64,000 bases of DNA from JAJXWB01 sp046349215 (GTDB lineage: Bacteria; Pseudomonadota; Alphaproteobacteria; Rhizobiales; Beijerinckiaceae): the NCBI GenBank assembly GCA_046349215.1, contig JAXMCV010000002.1:372001-436000 (forward strand), read 5' to 3'. The translations under genes were made by a program, and so were the position numbers. Below are positions 57,220 through 64,000 of this stretch, in pieces (within the stretch, counting starts at the first letter, position 1; each line of letters begins with the position of its first letter). Under the pieces are notes generated by a model that saw nothing but the letters and a program-made list of their open reading frames with translations, did no database searches and was not told the origin of the DNA.

Positions 57220-58467
57220 TCAGTAATCGACCGCGTCGCGAATGATCGGACAGGTCATGCAATGACCGCCGCCGCGACCTCTGCCGAGTTCAGCGCCAAC
57301 GATGCTCACGACCTCGATCCCCGCCTTGCGGAGCAGGGAATTCGTATAGGTATTGCGGTCATAGGCAAAGACCACGCCCGGCGAGGCGCAGACGAGGTTC
57401 GCGCCGCTGTCCCACTGGGTGCGCTCGCGCATGTAGGCCGTGCCGCCCGTCTCGACCACGCGCATCTGTTTGAGGCCGAGCGCGCCTCGCACCGTCTCGA
57501 CGAGGCCGCCTTCATCCTTGCGCAGATCGAGCGCGCCGGCCTTTTCGTCTGGCCGGTAGGAGAAGCATTCGATCTTGTCGACGATGTCGGGATAGAGCAG
57601 CACGCAATCGCGGTCGGCGAAGGTGAACACAGTGTCGAGGTGCATGGCGGCGCGCAGCTTCGGCATGGCCGCGATGATGACGCGATCGACCGCGCCTTTC
57701 GCGAACAGCGCCTGCGCCAATTGGCTGATCGCCTGACGGGAGGTGCGTTCGCTCATGCCGATGAGGACATTTCGCTTGCCGATCGGCATGACGTCGCCGC
57801 CCTCGAGGGTGGCAAGGCCCCAATCCTGCGTCGGGTCTCCCCACCACACGTTCACTTTTCCGGCGAAGCGCGGATGGAACTTGTAGATCGACGTCGTCAG
57901 GATCGTCTCTTCGTGCCGCGCCGGCCAGTAGAGCGGATTCAGCGTCACGCCGCCGTAGATCCAGCATGTCGTGTCACGGGTGTAGAGGGTGTTCGGCAGC
58001 GGCGGCAGCAGATATTCGGCGACGCCGGCGGCATCGCGCACCATTTCGAGCATGGCCCCGCCGTGCTTCGTCGGAAACTCGTGCGTCGAAAGGCCGCCGA
58101 TCAGGGTTTCTGCGAGATCGCGCGCCTCCAGCCCTTCGAGATAGCTGCGCAATTCGTCGACCAGGCCGATGCCGACCTGGTTCGCCGTGACCTGATTGTC
58201 GAGAATCCACTTGCGCGCTTCCGGTATCGCGACCGTCTCGGCGAGCATGTTGTGCATCTCGACGACCTCGATGCCGCGGTCGCGCATCTTTGCGATGAAG
58301 TCGAAATGATCGCGCTTGGCGTTCTCAACCCACAGAACGTCGTCAAAGAGCAGATCGTCGCAATTCGAAGGCGTCAGGCGCTGGTGGGCGCGGCCGGGCG
58401 CGCAGACCATGACCAGCCGAAGCTGGCCAACCTCCGAATGAACACCGAAATTCGCAGCGGCGGACAT
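57220..58467 (-). CDS. arcA: Arginine deiminase
   Basis: A 415-residue enzyme converting L-arginine to citrulline and ammonia. The N-terminus NFGVHSEVGQLRLVMVCAPG, the NTLYTRDTTCWIYGGVTLNP stretch with catalytic acids, and the nucleophile Cys near residue 403 in GRGGGHCMTCPI are all present. Length matches bacterial ArcA (about 410). GAGGGAGA precedes the ATG at 58467. It follows arcD by 19 bases. The partner enzymes of the pathway, ornithine carbamoyltransferase (ArcB) and carbamate kinase (ArcC), are not in the window, so citrulline fate is unclear. Confidence 0.93.
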   Translation of the reverse strand: MSAAANFGVHSEVGQLRLVMVCAPGRAHQRLTPSNCDDLLFDDVLWVENAKRDHFDFIAKMRDRGIEVVEMHNMLAETVAIPEARKWILDNQVTANQVGIGLVDELRSYLEGLEARDLAETLIGGLSTHEFPTKHGGAMLEMVRDAAGVAEYLLPPLPNTLYTRDTTCWIYGGVTLNPLYWPARHEETILTTSIYKFHPRFAGKVNVWWGDPTQDWGLATLEGGDVMPIGKRNVLIGMSERTSRQAISQLAQALFAKGAVDRVIIAAMPKLRAAMHLDTVFTFADRDCVLLYPDIVDKIECFSYRPDEKAGALDLRKDEGGLVETVRGALGLKQMRVVETGGTAYMRERTQWDSGANLVCASPGVVFAYDRNTYTNSLLRKAGIEVVSIVGAELGRGRGGGHCMTCPIIRDAVDY

Positions 58468-58486
58468 ATCCAGATCTCCCTCAGAG

Positions 58487-59923
58487 CTAGAGCGCAATTC
58501 CACCCGTGGCCAGCGCATAGACGCCGGACAGGCACGCGAGTACGAGCCCGCAGAAGATGGCCAGTTCGATCGGCTTGAATATGCGCAGCTTCTGCTCGCG
58601 GCGCGCCCAGATGTAGAGCGCGCTGCCGGGCGCATAGAGAATGGCGGCAAGCAGCAGGTAGCGCGGGCCGCCGGCGATCAGCATGAATAATGTGTAGGTG
58701 ACAGCGACGCCGGCGAAGACGAGGTCGCGCGTCCTGTCGCCGGAGGCCTTCTCATAGGTTTCGCCGCGCCTCGCCAAGAGAAGGCCGTAGGCCGCGACGA
58801 AAGCGTAGGGAATGAGCGACATCGAACTCGTGAGATTGAGCATCAGCGAGAAGGCGTCGCCGGAAAAATACGTGCTGATGATGAAGAGCTGGACGACGAT
58901 GTTCGTCAGCCAGAGCGCGGCCGACGGCGCCTTGGCGGCGTTTTCCCTGGCGAAGAGCAGCGGCATGTCGCGCGTCTTGGCGGCCGTGAACAGAACCTCC
59001 GCACAGATCAGCGACCACGCGAGATAGGCGCCCAGGACCGAGACGAGCAGGCCGAGGCTGATGAAGATCGCGCCCCAATGGCCGGCGACCGCCTCCAGCA
59101 CCGCTGCCATGGACGGTTGGCGCATGCCCGCGATATCGGCGCGAGCCAGATTGGAATAGGGCAGCAGGGTCACGAGAACCATGACGGCGGTGACGACGAC
59201 GAAGCCGATGATCGTCGCCGATCCGACGTCGGATCTTTTTTTCGCGTAACGCGAATAGACGCTCGCGCCTTCGATGCCGATGAAGACGAAGACCGTCACC
59301 AGCATGGTCTTTCGAACCTGCTCGAACAGACTCGAATCCGGCATGTTCTGGCCGCCCCAGAAATTCGCGGCAAACTGGTCCCATTTGAAACCGAAGGCGA
59401 TGATCACGATGAAGATCGCGATCGGAACCACCTTGGCGATCGTGACGATCGTGTTGATGAAGGCAGCCTGCTGCACGCCGCGCAGGATGGTGAAATGAAA
59501 CGCCCAGACGCCGAGCGAGGCGACGGCGATCGCAACGGGCGTATTGCCGTCGCCGAAAACCGGAAAGAAGGCGCCGAGCGTCGACTTGATCAGCACCCAG
59601 TAGGATACGTTGCCGATGCAGGTACTGATCCAGTAGCCGAAGGCGGACAGGAAGCCGGCGTAGTCGCCAAATCCCGCGCGCGCATAGGCATAGACGCCTG
59701 CGTCCATGTCGGGTTTGCGTTCGGCCAGCGTCTGGAAGACGCGGGCGAGCATGTACATGCCGCCGGCCGCGACGCTCCATGCGATGAGCGCGCCGAACGG
59801 TCCCGTCGCCACGGCAAAGGTGCGCGGCAGGGAGAAAATGCCGGCCCCGATCATCGACCCTATGACGAGGGCGGAGAGCGAGAAAAGCGAGAGCCGGCCG
59901 CTCGCGGACTCCTGTTGTCCCAA
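58487..59923 (-). CDS. arcD: Arginine/ornithine antiporter, APC superfamily
   Basis: A 478-residue, ~12-helix transporter with the APC motif LSALVIGSMIGAGIFSLPRT at TM1 and further ArcD features (GFGDYAGFLSAFGYWISTCI, FIGIEGASVYSRYAKKRSDV). It exchanges arginine for ornithine or citrulline across the inner membrane. I set the start at TTG 59923 because GGGGGAGG at 59931-59938 stands seven bases upstream; a TTG at 59950 is in frame but lies before that ribosome site. It is the first gene of the arcDA operon. A 16-base palindrome lies about 107 bases upstream. Confidence 0.9.
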   Translation of the reverse strand: MGQQESASGRLSLFSLSALVIGSMIGAGIFSLPRTFAVATGPFGALIAWSVAAGGMYMLARVFQTLAERKPDMDAGVYAYARAGFGDYAGFLSAFGYWISTCIGNVSYWVLIKSTLGAFFPVFGDGNTPVAIAVASLGVWAFHFTILRGVQQAAFINTIVTIAKVVPIAIFIVIIAFGFKWDQFAANFWGGQNMPDSSLFEQVRKTMLVTVFVFIGIEGASVYSRYAKKRSDVGSATIIGFVVVTAVMVLVTLLPYSNLARADIAGMRQPSMAAVLEAVAGHWGAIFISLGLLVSVLGAYLAWSLICAEVLFTAAKTRDMPLLFARENAAKAPSAALWLTNIVVQLFIISTYFSGDAFSLMLNLTSSMSLIPYAFVAAYGLLLARRGETYEKASGDRTRDLVFAGVAVTYTLFMLIAGGPRYLLLAAILYAPGSALYIWARREQKLRIFKPIELAIFCGLVLACLSGVYALATGGIAL

Positions 59924-60029
59924 TCCGTCGCCTCCCCCACAGAGCCGCAAAATTCAAGGCATTGTTGGACGGGCTGCTGCGAACAGCGACGCCGTCGCGG
60001 CGACATTGGCACAAGGTCAAGAGGTAGGA

Positions 60030-60045
60030 TGCCCAATTTTGGGCA
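60030..60045. promoter_or_regulatory. Palindrome upstream of arcD
   Basis: TGCCCAA (60030-60036), TT, TTGGGCA (60039-60045) is a perfect 7-bp inverted repeat. It sits about 107 bases before the arcD start, in DNA otherwise downstream of the kor operon. It resembles an operator for a dimeric regulator and does not match the FNR/ANR consensus TTGAT-N4-ATCAA. The bound protein is unknown. Confidence 0.45.
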
Positions 60046-60074
60046 ATGCGCCGATTTGGTCCGACGATGCGATC

Positions 60075-60090
60075 CTGCCGGCGCCGGCAG
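60075..60090 (-). terminator. Possible hairpin after korC
   Basis: CTGCCG at 60075-60080 pairs with CGGCAG at 60085-60090 around GCGC, a self-complementary 16-base stretch. A second stem, GGCGCG/CGCGCC, lies at 60111-60126 right after the korC stop. Neither has a T tract, so termination is only suggested. Confidence 0.35.
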
Positions 60091-60128
60091 GCGCGATCAT
60101 TCGCTGGACTGGCGCGGCTGCGCGCCGG

Positions 60129-60680
60129 TCAGGCGTGCGCAGACTCGCGGGACTTCACGACGAGCGAGAAGCCCTCGTCGACAGCCGCGAGATTGAGGTC
60201 GGCGAATTTCTTCGGGGTCTCGAGCCGCACGGCTTCCTTCAGCGTGTCGAGATCGATGACGCCCGACAGGCGGGCCAGCGCGCCGAGCGCGATGATGTTG
60301 GCGACGCGCGGGCTGCCGATGGCGATCGCGCGTTCGGTGATCGGCAGGATGTGCAGGTCGTGCAGGCCTTCCGGCGGATGCGGAACGAGACGTTCGTCCA
60401 CGACGACCAGCGCGCCTTTCCTGACCAGCGCCATCGAGCGGTCGATTCCGATCTGCGAAAGGCCGGCGATCATGTCGAGGCCCGTCACGAGCGGATAGCC
60501 CGACGGTTCGTCCGAGACGATGAGGTCCGAATAGCAGAAGCCGCCGCGCGACGTCGGCTCGTAGCTCTGCGATTGCGCAGCGCGCAGCCCCTTGAGGCCG
60601 AGCGCACGAAACAGGATGTGCATGCCGAGGATCAGGCCCTGGCCGCCCGAGCCGGCGAGGCGGATTTCCGTGCGCTGCAT
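60129..60680 (-). CDS. korC: 2-oxoacid:ferredoxin oxidoreductase, gamma subunit (KorC-like)
   Basis: A 183-residue gamma subunit of the pyruvate/2-oxoglutarate:ferredoxin oxidoreductase family. The hallmark LAGSGGQGLILGMHILFRAL opens the protein, followed by QSQSYEPTSRGGFCYSDLIV. The ATG at 60680 follows the korB stop by one base. In KorABC-type enzymes it completes the CoA-acylating complex that interconverts 2-oxoglutarate plus CoA and succinyl-CoA plus CO2 with ferredoxin. It is the last gene of the operon; palindromic stems follow. Confidence 0.85.
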   Translation of the reverse strand: MQRTEIRLAGSGGQGLILGMHILFRALGLKGLRAAQSQSYEPTSRGGFCYSDLIVSDEPSGYPLVTGLDMIAGLSQIGIDRSMALVRKGALVVVDERLVPHPPEGLHDLHILPITERAIAIGSPRVANIIALGALARLSGVIDLDTLKEAVRLETPKKFADLNLAAVDEGFSLVVKSRESAHA

Positions 60681-60681
60681 G

Positions 60682-61521
60682 TCAGCGTCCCTTCTTCGCG
60701 CGCTCGAGCGCCGCACGCTCGCGATAGGTCGCGCCATATTCGGGCCGGTTCTGCTGCGCCAGCACGCCGGTCACGAGGCGGTTCGGGCGGAACGGCTGGT
60801 CGGCGGCGTTGCCGAAGGCTTCCGGCCGCATGTCGGCCTTCTGCGCGAGGATCATTTCCGGCGATTCGCCGAGATCGTTCTTGCGGCCGTAGATTTCCGT
60901 GCAATCCGACATGACCTCGACGAAGGAGAATCCCTCGTGCGCGATTGCGTTGCGGATCAGGTTCTTCAGCGCCGGCGCCTGTCGCGTCACCTCGCGGCCG
61001 ACGAAGCTCGCGCCCGCGGCTTCCGCGAGCTTGCAGGCGTCGAAGGTCGGCTCGCAATTGCCGCCGGGCGTTGTCGTCGTGAGGCGGTTGGCTGATGTCG
61101 TCGGCGACACCTGTCCGCCGGTCATGCCGTAGACTTCGTTGTTGAGCATCAGGCAGGTGATGTCGAGGTTGCGACGGCACGCGTGGATCAGGTGATTGCC
61201 GCCGATGGCCAGGCAATCGCCGTCGCCCGTTATTACGATCACCTTCAGGTCGGGGCGCGCGAGCTTCAGTCCCGTCGCGAAAGCGAGGGGACGGCCGTGC
61301 GTCGTATGATAGGTGTTGGCGTCGATATAGGCGCCGACGCGGCCGGAGCAGCCGATGCCGGAGACGACGGCGAGCTTGTTCTTGTCGATGCCGAGTTCGT
61401 GCGTCGCCCACAGCAGCGCGCGGAGCGCGATGCCGTGGCCGCAGCCCGGGCACATGAAATGCGGCATCAGGTCGAGCCGCAGATAGTCCTTGATGTCGAA
61501 GGGGCGGATCATCTCGTTCAT
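60682..61521 (-). CDS. korB: 2-oxoacid:ferredoxin oxidoreductase, beta subunit (KorB-like)
   Basis: A 279-residue TPP-binding subunit. The Cys motif FMCPGCGHGIALRAL and Cys residues near GIGCSGRVGAYI supply [4Fe-4S] ligands. The TPP/Mg motif is ITGDGDCLAIGGNHLIHACR followed by NN in CLMLNNEVYGMTGGQ. These match 2-oxoglutarate- more than pyruvate-type enzymes, though the substrate is not certain. The start overlaps the korA stop by four bases. Confidence 0.88.
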   Translation of the reverse strand: MNEMIRPFDIKDYLRLDLMPHFMCPGCGHGIALRALLWATHELGIDKNKLAVVSGIGCSGRVGAYIDANTYHTTHGRPLAFATGLKLARPDLKVIVITGDGDCLAIGGNHLIHACRRNLDITCLMLNNEVYGMTGGQVSPTTSANRLTTTTPGGNCEPTFDACKLAEAAGASFVGREVTRQAPALKNLIRNAIAHEGFSFVEVMSDCTEIYGRKNDLGESPEMILAQKADMRPEAFGNAADQPFRPNRLVTGVLAQQNRPEYGATYRERAALERAKKGR

Positions 61522-62654
61522 TGCGCCGCGAGCTCCCGTACCTTCGCAACGATCTCGGCCGGCGCGATCGGTTCGCCGTCGATCCGGTGCAGACCGACGA
61601 CCTTTGCAGGATCGTCGACCAGCCGTTCCACCTCGCGAACGAGCTGCCCGGTGTTCATTTCGGGCGTCAGCACGACGCGCGCGCGCCTGGCCGCCCTGCG
61701 CGTCGCTTCTTCCGGGAACGGCCACAGGGTCACGGGACGCAGCAGGCCGACCTTGACTCCTTCCTTGCGCAAGGTCTCGACGGCGCTGCGCGCGGCGCGC
61801 GCGACGATGCCGACGGCGACGATCAACATGTCGGCGTCTTCCGCGCCGATTTCCTCGACCTTTTCGATGGTCGCGCGATTCTTCTCGATCTTGTCGAGGA
61901 TGCGGGTCAGCGCCCTGTCGGCGAGATCGGGCTTCTGCGTGGGGAAGCCGTCCGGCGTATGGGTGAGGCCCGTGACATGCACGCGATGGCCGTCGCCGGG
62001 CCGCGACATGACCGGCACGAGATCGTCCGTCTCGGCATAGGGCAGGTAGCCGGCCTGCCCGCGGTCCGCCCATTTGCGGTCGACGCGCGTCACATCGTCA
62101 TGCGCCGGAATCTCGATCATCTCCATGAGATGGGCGACGATCTCGTCGTAGAGCACGATCACGGGCGTCCGGAACTGCTCGGCGAGATTGAACGCGCGGA
62201 TCGTCTCCTCGTAGATCTCCTGCACGGAGGCCGGGGCTACGACGATGATCGGATGGTCGCCGTGCGAGCCCCAGCGCGCCTGCATGATGTCGCCCTGCGC
62301 GGGGCGCGTCGGCATGCCGGTCGAAGGGCCGCCGCGCATCACGTTGATGATGACGCAGGGCGCTTCGGTCATGGCGGCATAGCCGAGATTTTCCTGCATC
62401 AGCGAGAAGCCGGGGCCGCTCGTCGCCGTCATCACCTTGGCGCCGCCGAACGACGCGCCTACGATGGCCGCGATGGAGGCGATCTCGTCTTCCATCTGGA
62501 TGAAGACGCCGTCGTTGCGCGGCAATTCGCGCGACATGAGTTCGGCGATCTCGGAGGAGGGCGTGATCGGATAGCCGGCGAAGAAGCGGCAGCCGGCGGC
62601 GAGCGCGCCGAGCGCGCAGGCGTGGTTGCCGGCGATGGGCGTGAGCTTGGTCAT
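61518..62654 (-). CDS. korA: 2-oxoacid:ferredoxin oxidoreductase, alpha subunit (KorA-like)
   Basis: A 378-residue alpha subunit. The PYR-domain start GNHACALGALAAGCRFFAGY, followed by P-I-T-P-S-S-E, is diagnostic, as are QMEDEIASIAAIVGASFGGA and MTATSGPGFSLMQENLGYAA. The central MRGGPSTGMPTRPAQGD and C-terminal LLRPVTLWPFPEEATRRAA are typical. It forms the catalytic heterodimer with KorB. The ATG overlaps the stop of the preceding fused gene by one base (TGATG). Confidence 0.88.
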   Translation of the reverse strand: MTKLTPIAGNHACALGALAAGCRFFAGYPITPSSEIAELMSRELPRNDGVFIQMEDEIASIAAIVGASFGGAKVMTATSGPGFSLMQENLGYAAMTEAPCVIINVMRGGPSTGMPTRPAQGDIMQARWGSHGDHPIIVVAPASVQEIYEETIRAFNLAEQFRTPVIVLYDEIVAHLMEMIEIPAHDDVTRVDRKWADRGQAGYLPYAETDDLVPVMSRPGDGHRVHVTGLTHTPDGFPTQKPDLADRALTRILDKIEKNRATIEKVEEIGAEDADMLIVAVGIVARAARSAVETLRKEGVKVGLLRPVTLWPFPEEATRRAARRARVVLTPEMNTGQLVREVERLVDDPAKVVGLHRIDGEPIAPAEIVAKVRELAAQ

Positions 62655-63583
62655 CAGGCGGTCACCGCTTCGCGCGAAATGGTGGAAACGGAGATCGCGA
62701 AATCCGGGCACAGCCATTCGCAGATATGGCAACCCGTGCAGGCCTCCGGATTCTTCAGGTAGGCGATCTGCTCGGAATTGAGCGCCAGGCAGCGCTCGGG
62801 GCAGAGCTTCACGCAGATATCGCAACTCTTGCACCAGGCCGGATTGATCTCCAGCTTGACCTCGACCTGCGGCGCGGCGAACGCTTTTTCGCGCACGATG
62901 GCGTCGTCGAAGCGCAGCGAAGGATCGGCTTTCGCCTTCTCCGCCCATTCGCGCCCCGCCTCGAAAGCCTTGACGTTGATCTCGCGCGCCTTCTTCGGCA
63001 CGAGTTGCTCGATGACCGCAAGCCAGTCGGCCACGGGATAGTCGAGGGAATTCGACAGAACGCCGAGCAGCACCGTGTTGGCGGCGCGGCTGTCGCCGAA
63101 AGATTCGGCAATGCCGGTCGCATCCAGCGCGTAGCCGTCGGCGACGCGGCTGACGACCTCAGCCGGCGTCTCCTGCGCATAGTTCATCGGCGCGCCGGTC
63201 TTGCGGTTGCGGCAGGCGAATGGCGGCACGATGCGGCGCGTATCGGCGATGAAGACGCCGGAGCCGGGCTTGAGATGCTCGAGCCAGCGCAGGCCTTCCG
63301 CCCATTCGAGCGCGATCAGCGCGTCGGCGTCGCCCCGCGCAATGGTCGGCGACCACACTTCTTTGCCGAAGCGGACGTGGCTGAACACGATGCCGCCGCG
63401 CTTGGCCATGCCGTGCACTTCGCTCTGCTTGACCTGCAGGCCCTGGTTCTGGCCGAGCAGCGCCATGACCTTCGAGATCATGATGACGCCCTGGCCGCCG
63501 ACGCCGACGATCATGATGTTGCGGGTCGCGCCGGTCGTCATGGCGGCCGGCTGCGGCGCGGCGATTGTCGCGGGCGCGTTCAT
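62654..63583 (-). CDS. IorB-type gamma subunit fused to a two-cluster ferredoxin (KorD-like)
   Basis: A 309-residue fusion. About 20-215 is an indolepyruvate:ferredoxin oxidoreductase beta subunit (MIVGVGGQGVIMISKVMALL, QSEVHGMAKRGGIVFSHVRF). About 249-295 is an eight-Cys 2[4Fe-4S] ferredoxin: C-x2-C-x2-C-x3-C in WCKSCDICVKLCPERC and again in ACTGCHICEWLCPDF. The ferredoxin part occupies the spot where a free KorD usually precedes korABC. The gene begins inside the end of iorA and touches korA, so both oxidoreductases may share this electron module. ATG 63583 is assumed; later in-frame ATGs are possible. Confidence 0.82.
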   Translation of the reverse strand: MNAPATIAAPQPAAMTTGATRNIMIVGVGGQGVIMISKVMALLGQNQGLQVKQSEVHGMAKRGGIVFSHVRFGKEVWSPTIARGDADALIALEWAEGLRWLEHLKPGSGVFIADTRRIVPPFACRNRKTGAPMNYAQETPAEVVSRVADGYALDATGIAESFGDSRAANTVLLGVLSNSLDYPVADWLAVIEQLVPKKAREINVKAFEAGREWAEKAKADPSLRFDDAIVREKAFAAPQVEVKLEINPAWCKSCDICVKLCPERCLALNSEQIAYLKNPEACTGCHICEWLCPDFAISVSTISREAVTA

Positions 63584-64000
63584 TGCATCACCGGCTGGAT
63601 GCAGTCGGAGGGGCAGACCTGCGCGCAGAGCGTGCAACCGATGCAGGTCGCGGCGTCGATCTTCACCTTATGGTGGCCTTCCACCATCTCCTCGGTCCAG
63701 GTGATCGAGGGACAGCCGAGATTCATGCAGGACTGGCAAGCGACGCAGCCGGCGGCGGCGACCGCGAGCGGCGCGCCCTTGATCTTGACGGGGTCCAGCA
63801 CGCAGGGGCGCGACGAGACGACCACCGACACGCCCTTGTACATGATCGCTTCGCGCAGCGTCTGGTAGAGGTGGCCGATCTCGTAGGGGTCGACCTTGCG
63901 GATCCATTCGACGCCGACAGCGCGGCAGATGCGCTCGTAATCGACCTTGTGGGTGGCCTCGCCGCGCAAGGTGCGGCCGGTGCCCGGATGATCCTGGCCG
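63580..64000 (-). CDS. iorA: Indolepyruvate:ferredoxin oxidoreductase alpha subunit, C-terminal part (5' end outside window)
   Basis: The frame is open to the right edge of the window; only about 140 C-terminal residues are visible. They contain the end of the TPP domain (YERICRAVGVEWIRKVDPYE) and an eight-Cys ferredoxin tail with CVACQSCMNLGCP and CIGCTLCAQVCPSDC, the usual C-terminus of IorA. IorAB oxidises aryl pyruvates such as indolepyruvate to aryl-acetyl-CoA. It is the first visible gene of the ior-kor operon and overlaps the fused iorB by four bases. Confidence 0.82.
   Translation of the reverse strand, partial: GQDHPGTGRTLRGEATHKVDYERICRAVGVEWIRKVDPYEIGHLYQTLREAIMYKGVSVVVSSRPCVLDPVKIKGAPLAVAAAGCVACQSCMNLGCPSITWTEEMVEGHHKVKIDAATCIGCTLCAQVCPSDCIQPVMQ

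Noticed and set aside
60030..60045. FNR/ANR box for anaerobic control of arcDA
   Set aside because: The palindrome is TGCCCAA-TT-TTGGGCA, not TTGAT-N4-ATCAA; no match to the FNR consensus was seen upstream of arcD.
1..64000. Mobile elements, phage genes or CRISPR arrays
   Set aside because: I saw no transposase, integrase, terminal inverted repeats or regularly spaced repeats; the tRNA-Pro/tRNA-Gln pair is not flanked by an integrase or direct repeats.

Overview
The window is about 64 kb of GC-rich (by eye about 65 %) DNA from an alphaproteobacterium, most likely a member of the Rhizobiales/Hyphomicrobiales. The evidence is a BcsN-type cellulose gene, a GcrA-like protein, a cluster of GANTC (CcrM) sites, an FdsGBA-type NAD-linked formate dehydrogenase, and heavy use of GTG/TTG starts with 1-8 base gene overlaps. 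Genus cannot be fixed from sequence alone. No transposase, integrase, rRNA or CRISPR array was seen. Two tRNAs (Pro-CGG, Gln-UUG) are present.

Layout. 0-3 kb: tail of a cellulose-secretion cluster (TPR protein, BcsN lipoprotein, strong terminator). 3-5.3 kb: small genes (unknown, NUDIX, repeat-containing exported peptide, GcrA-like) and the two tRNAs. 5.6-11.2 kb: CzcB-CzcA-TolC type RND efflux operon. 11.2-25.4 kb: an unusual catabolic island of two mirror-image modules. The left module (minus strand) is MarR regulator, class III aminotransferase, ABC ATPase, binding protein, two permeases, amidohydrolase. The right module (plus strand) is sulfatase, binding protein, two permeases, amidohydrolase, sulfatase. 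Both diverge from one promoter that carries a 32-bp near-perfect palindrome. 25.7-30.7 kb: fdsGBA formate dehydrogenase. 30.7-34.6 kb: Crp-like and AraC regulators and a DASS/SLC13 transporter with central RCK-type domains. 34.9-39.2 kb: small exported basic protein, two alpha/beta hydrolases and an AI-2E family membrane protein. 39.7-45.2 kb: second Crp-like regulator, Tat-exported alkyl sulfatase, patatin phospholipase, GntP permease. 45.3-49.4 kb: second RND pump without its own outer-membrane channel. 49.4-54.9 kb: seven-gene Mrp/Mnh cation-proton antiporter operon with non-canonical architecture. 55-57 kb: double-domain HdeA-like periplasmic protein, SHOCT protein, outer-membrane beta-barrel. 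57.2-59.9 kb: arcDA (arginine antiporter and arginine deiminase). 60.1-64 kb: a five-gene 2-oxoacid:ferredoxin oxidoreductase operon (iorA, an iorB-ferredoxin fusion, korA, korB, korC).

How it may fit together. The strongest candidate for an undescribed system is the 11.2-30.7 kb segment. Two paralogous importers share a single ATPase and deliver a solute to cytoplasmic (signal-less) formylglycine-type sulfatases and YtcJ/NfdA-type amidohydrolases. A class III aminotransferase could remove the amine. If the amidohydrolases are deformylases, the formate would feed the formate dehydrogenase just downstream. The substrate (a sulfated N-acyl or N-formyl amine) is inference. The DASS transporter and the periplasmic alkyl sulfatase 7-15 kb away extend a sulfate-ester theme. 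The 49-60 kb part reads as a pH/ion homeostasis neighbourhood (Mrp antiporter, HdeA-like protein, arginine deiminase).
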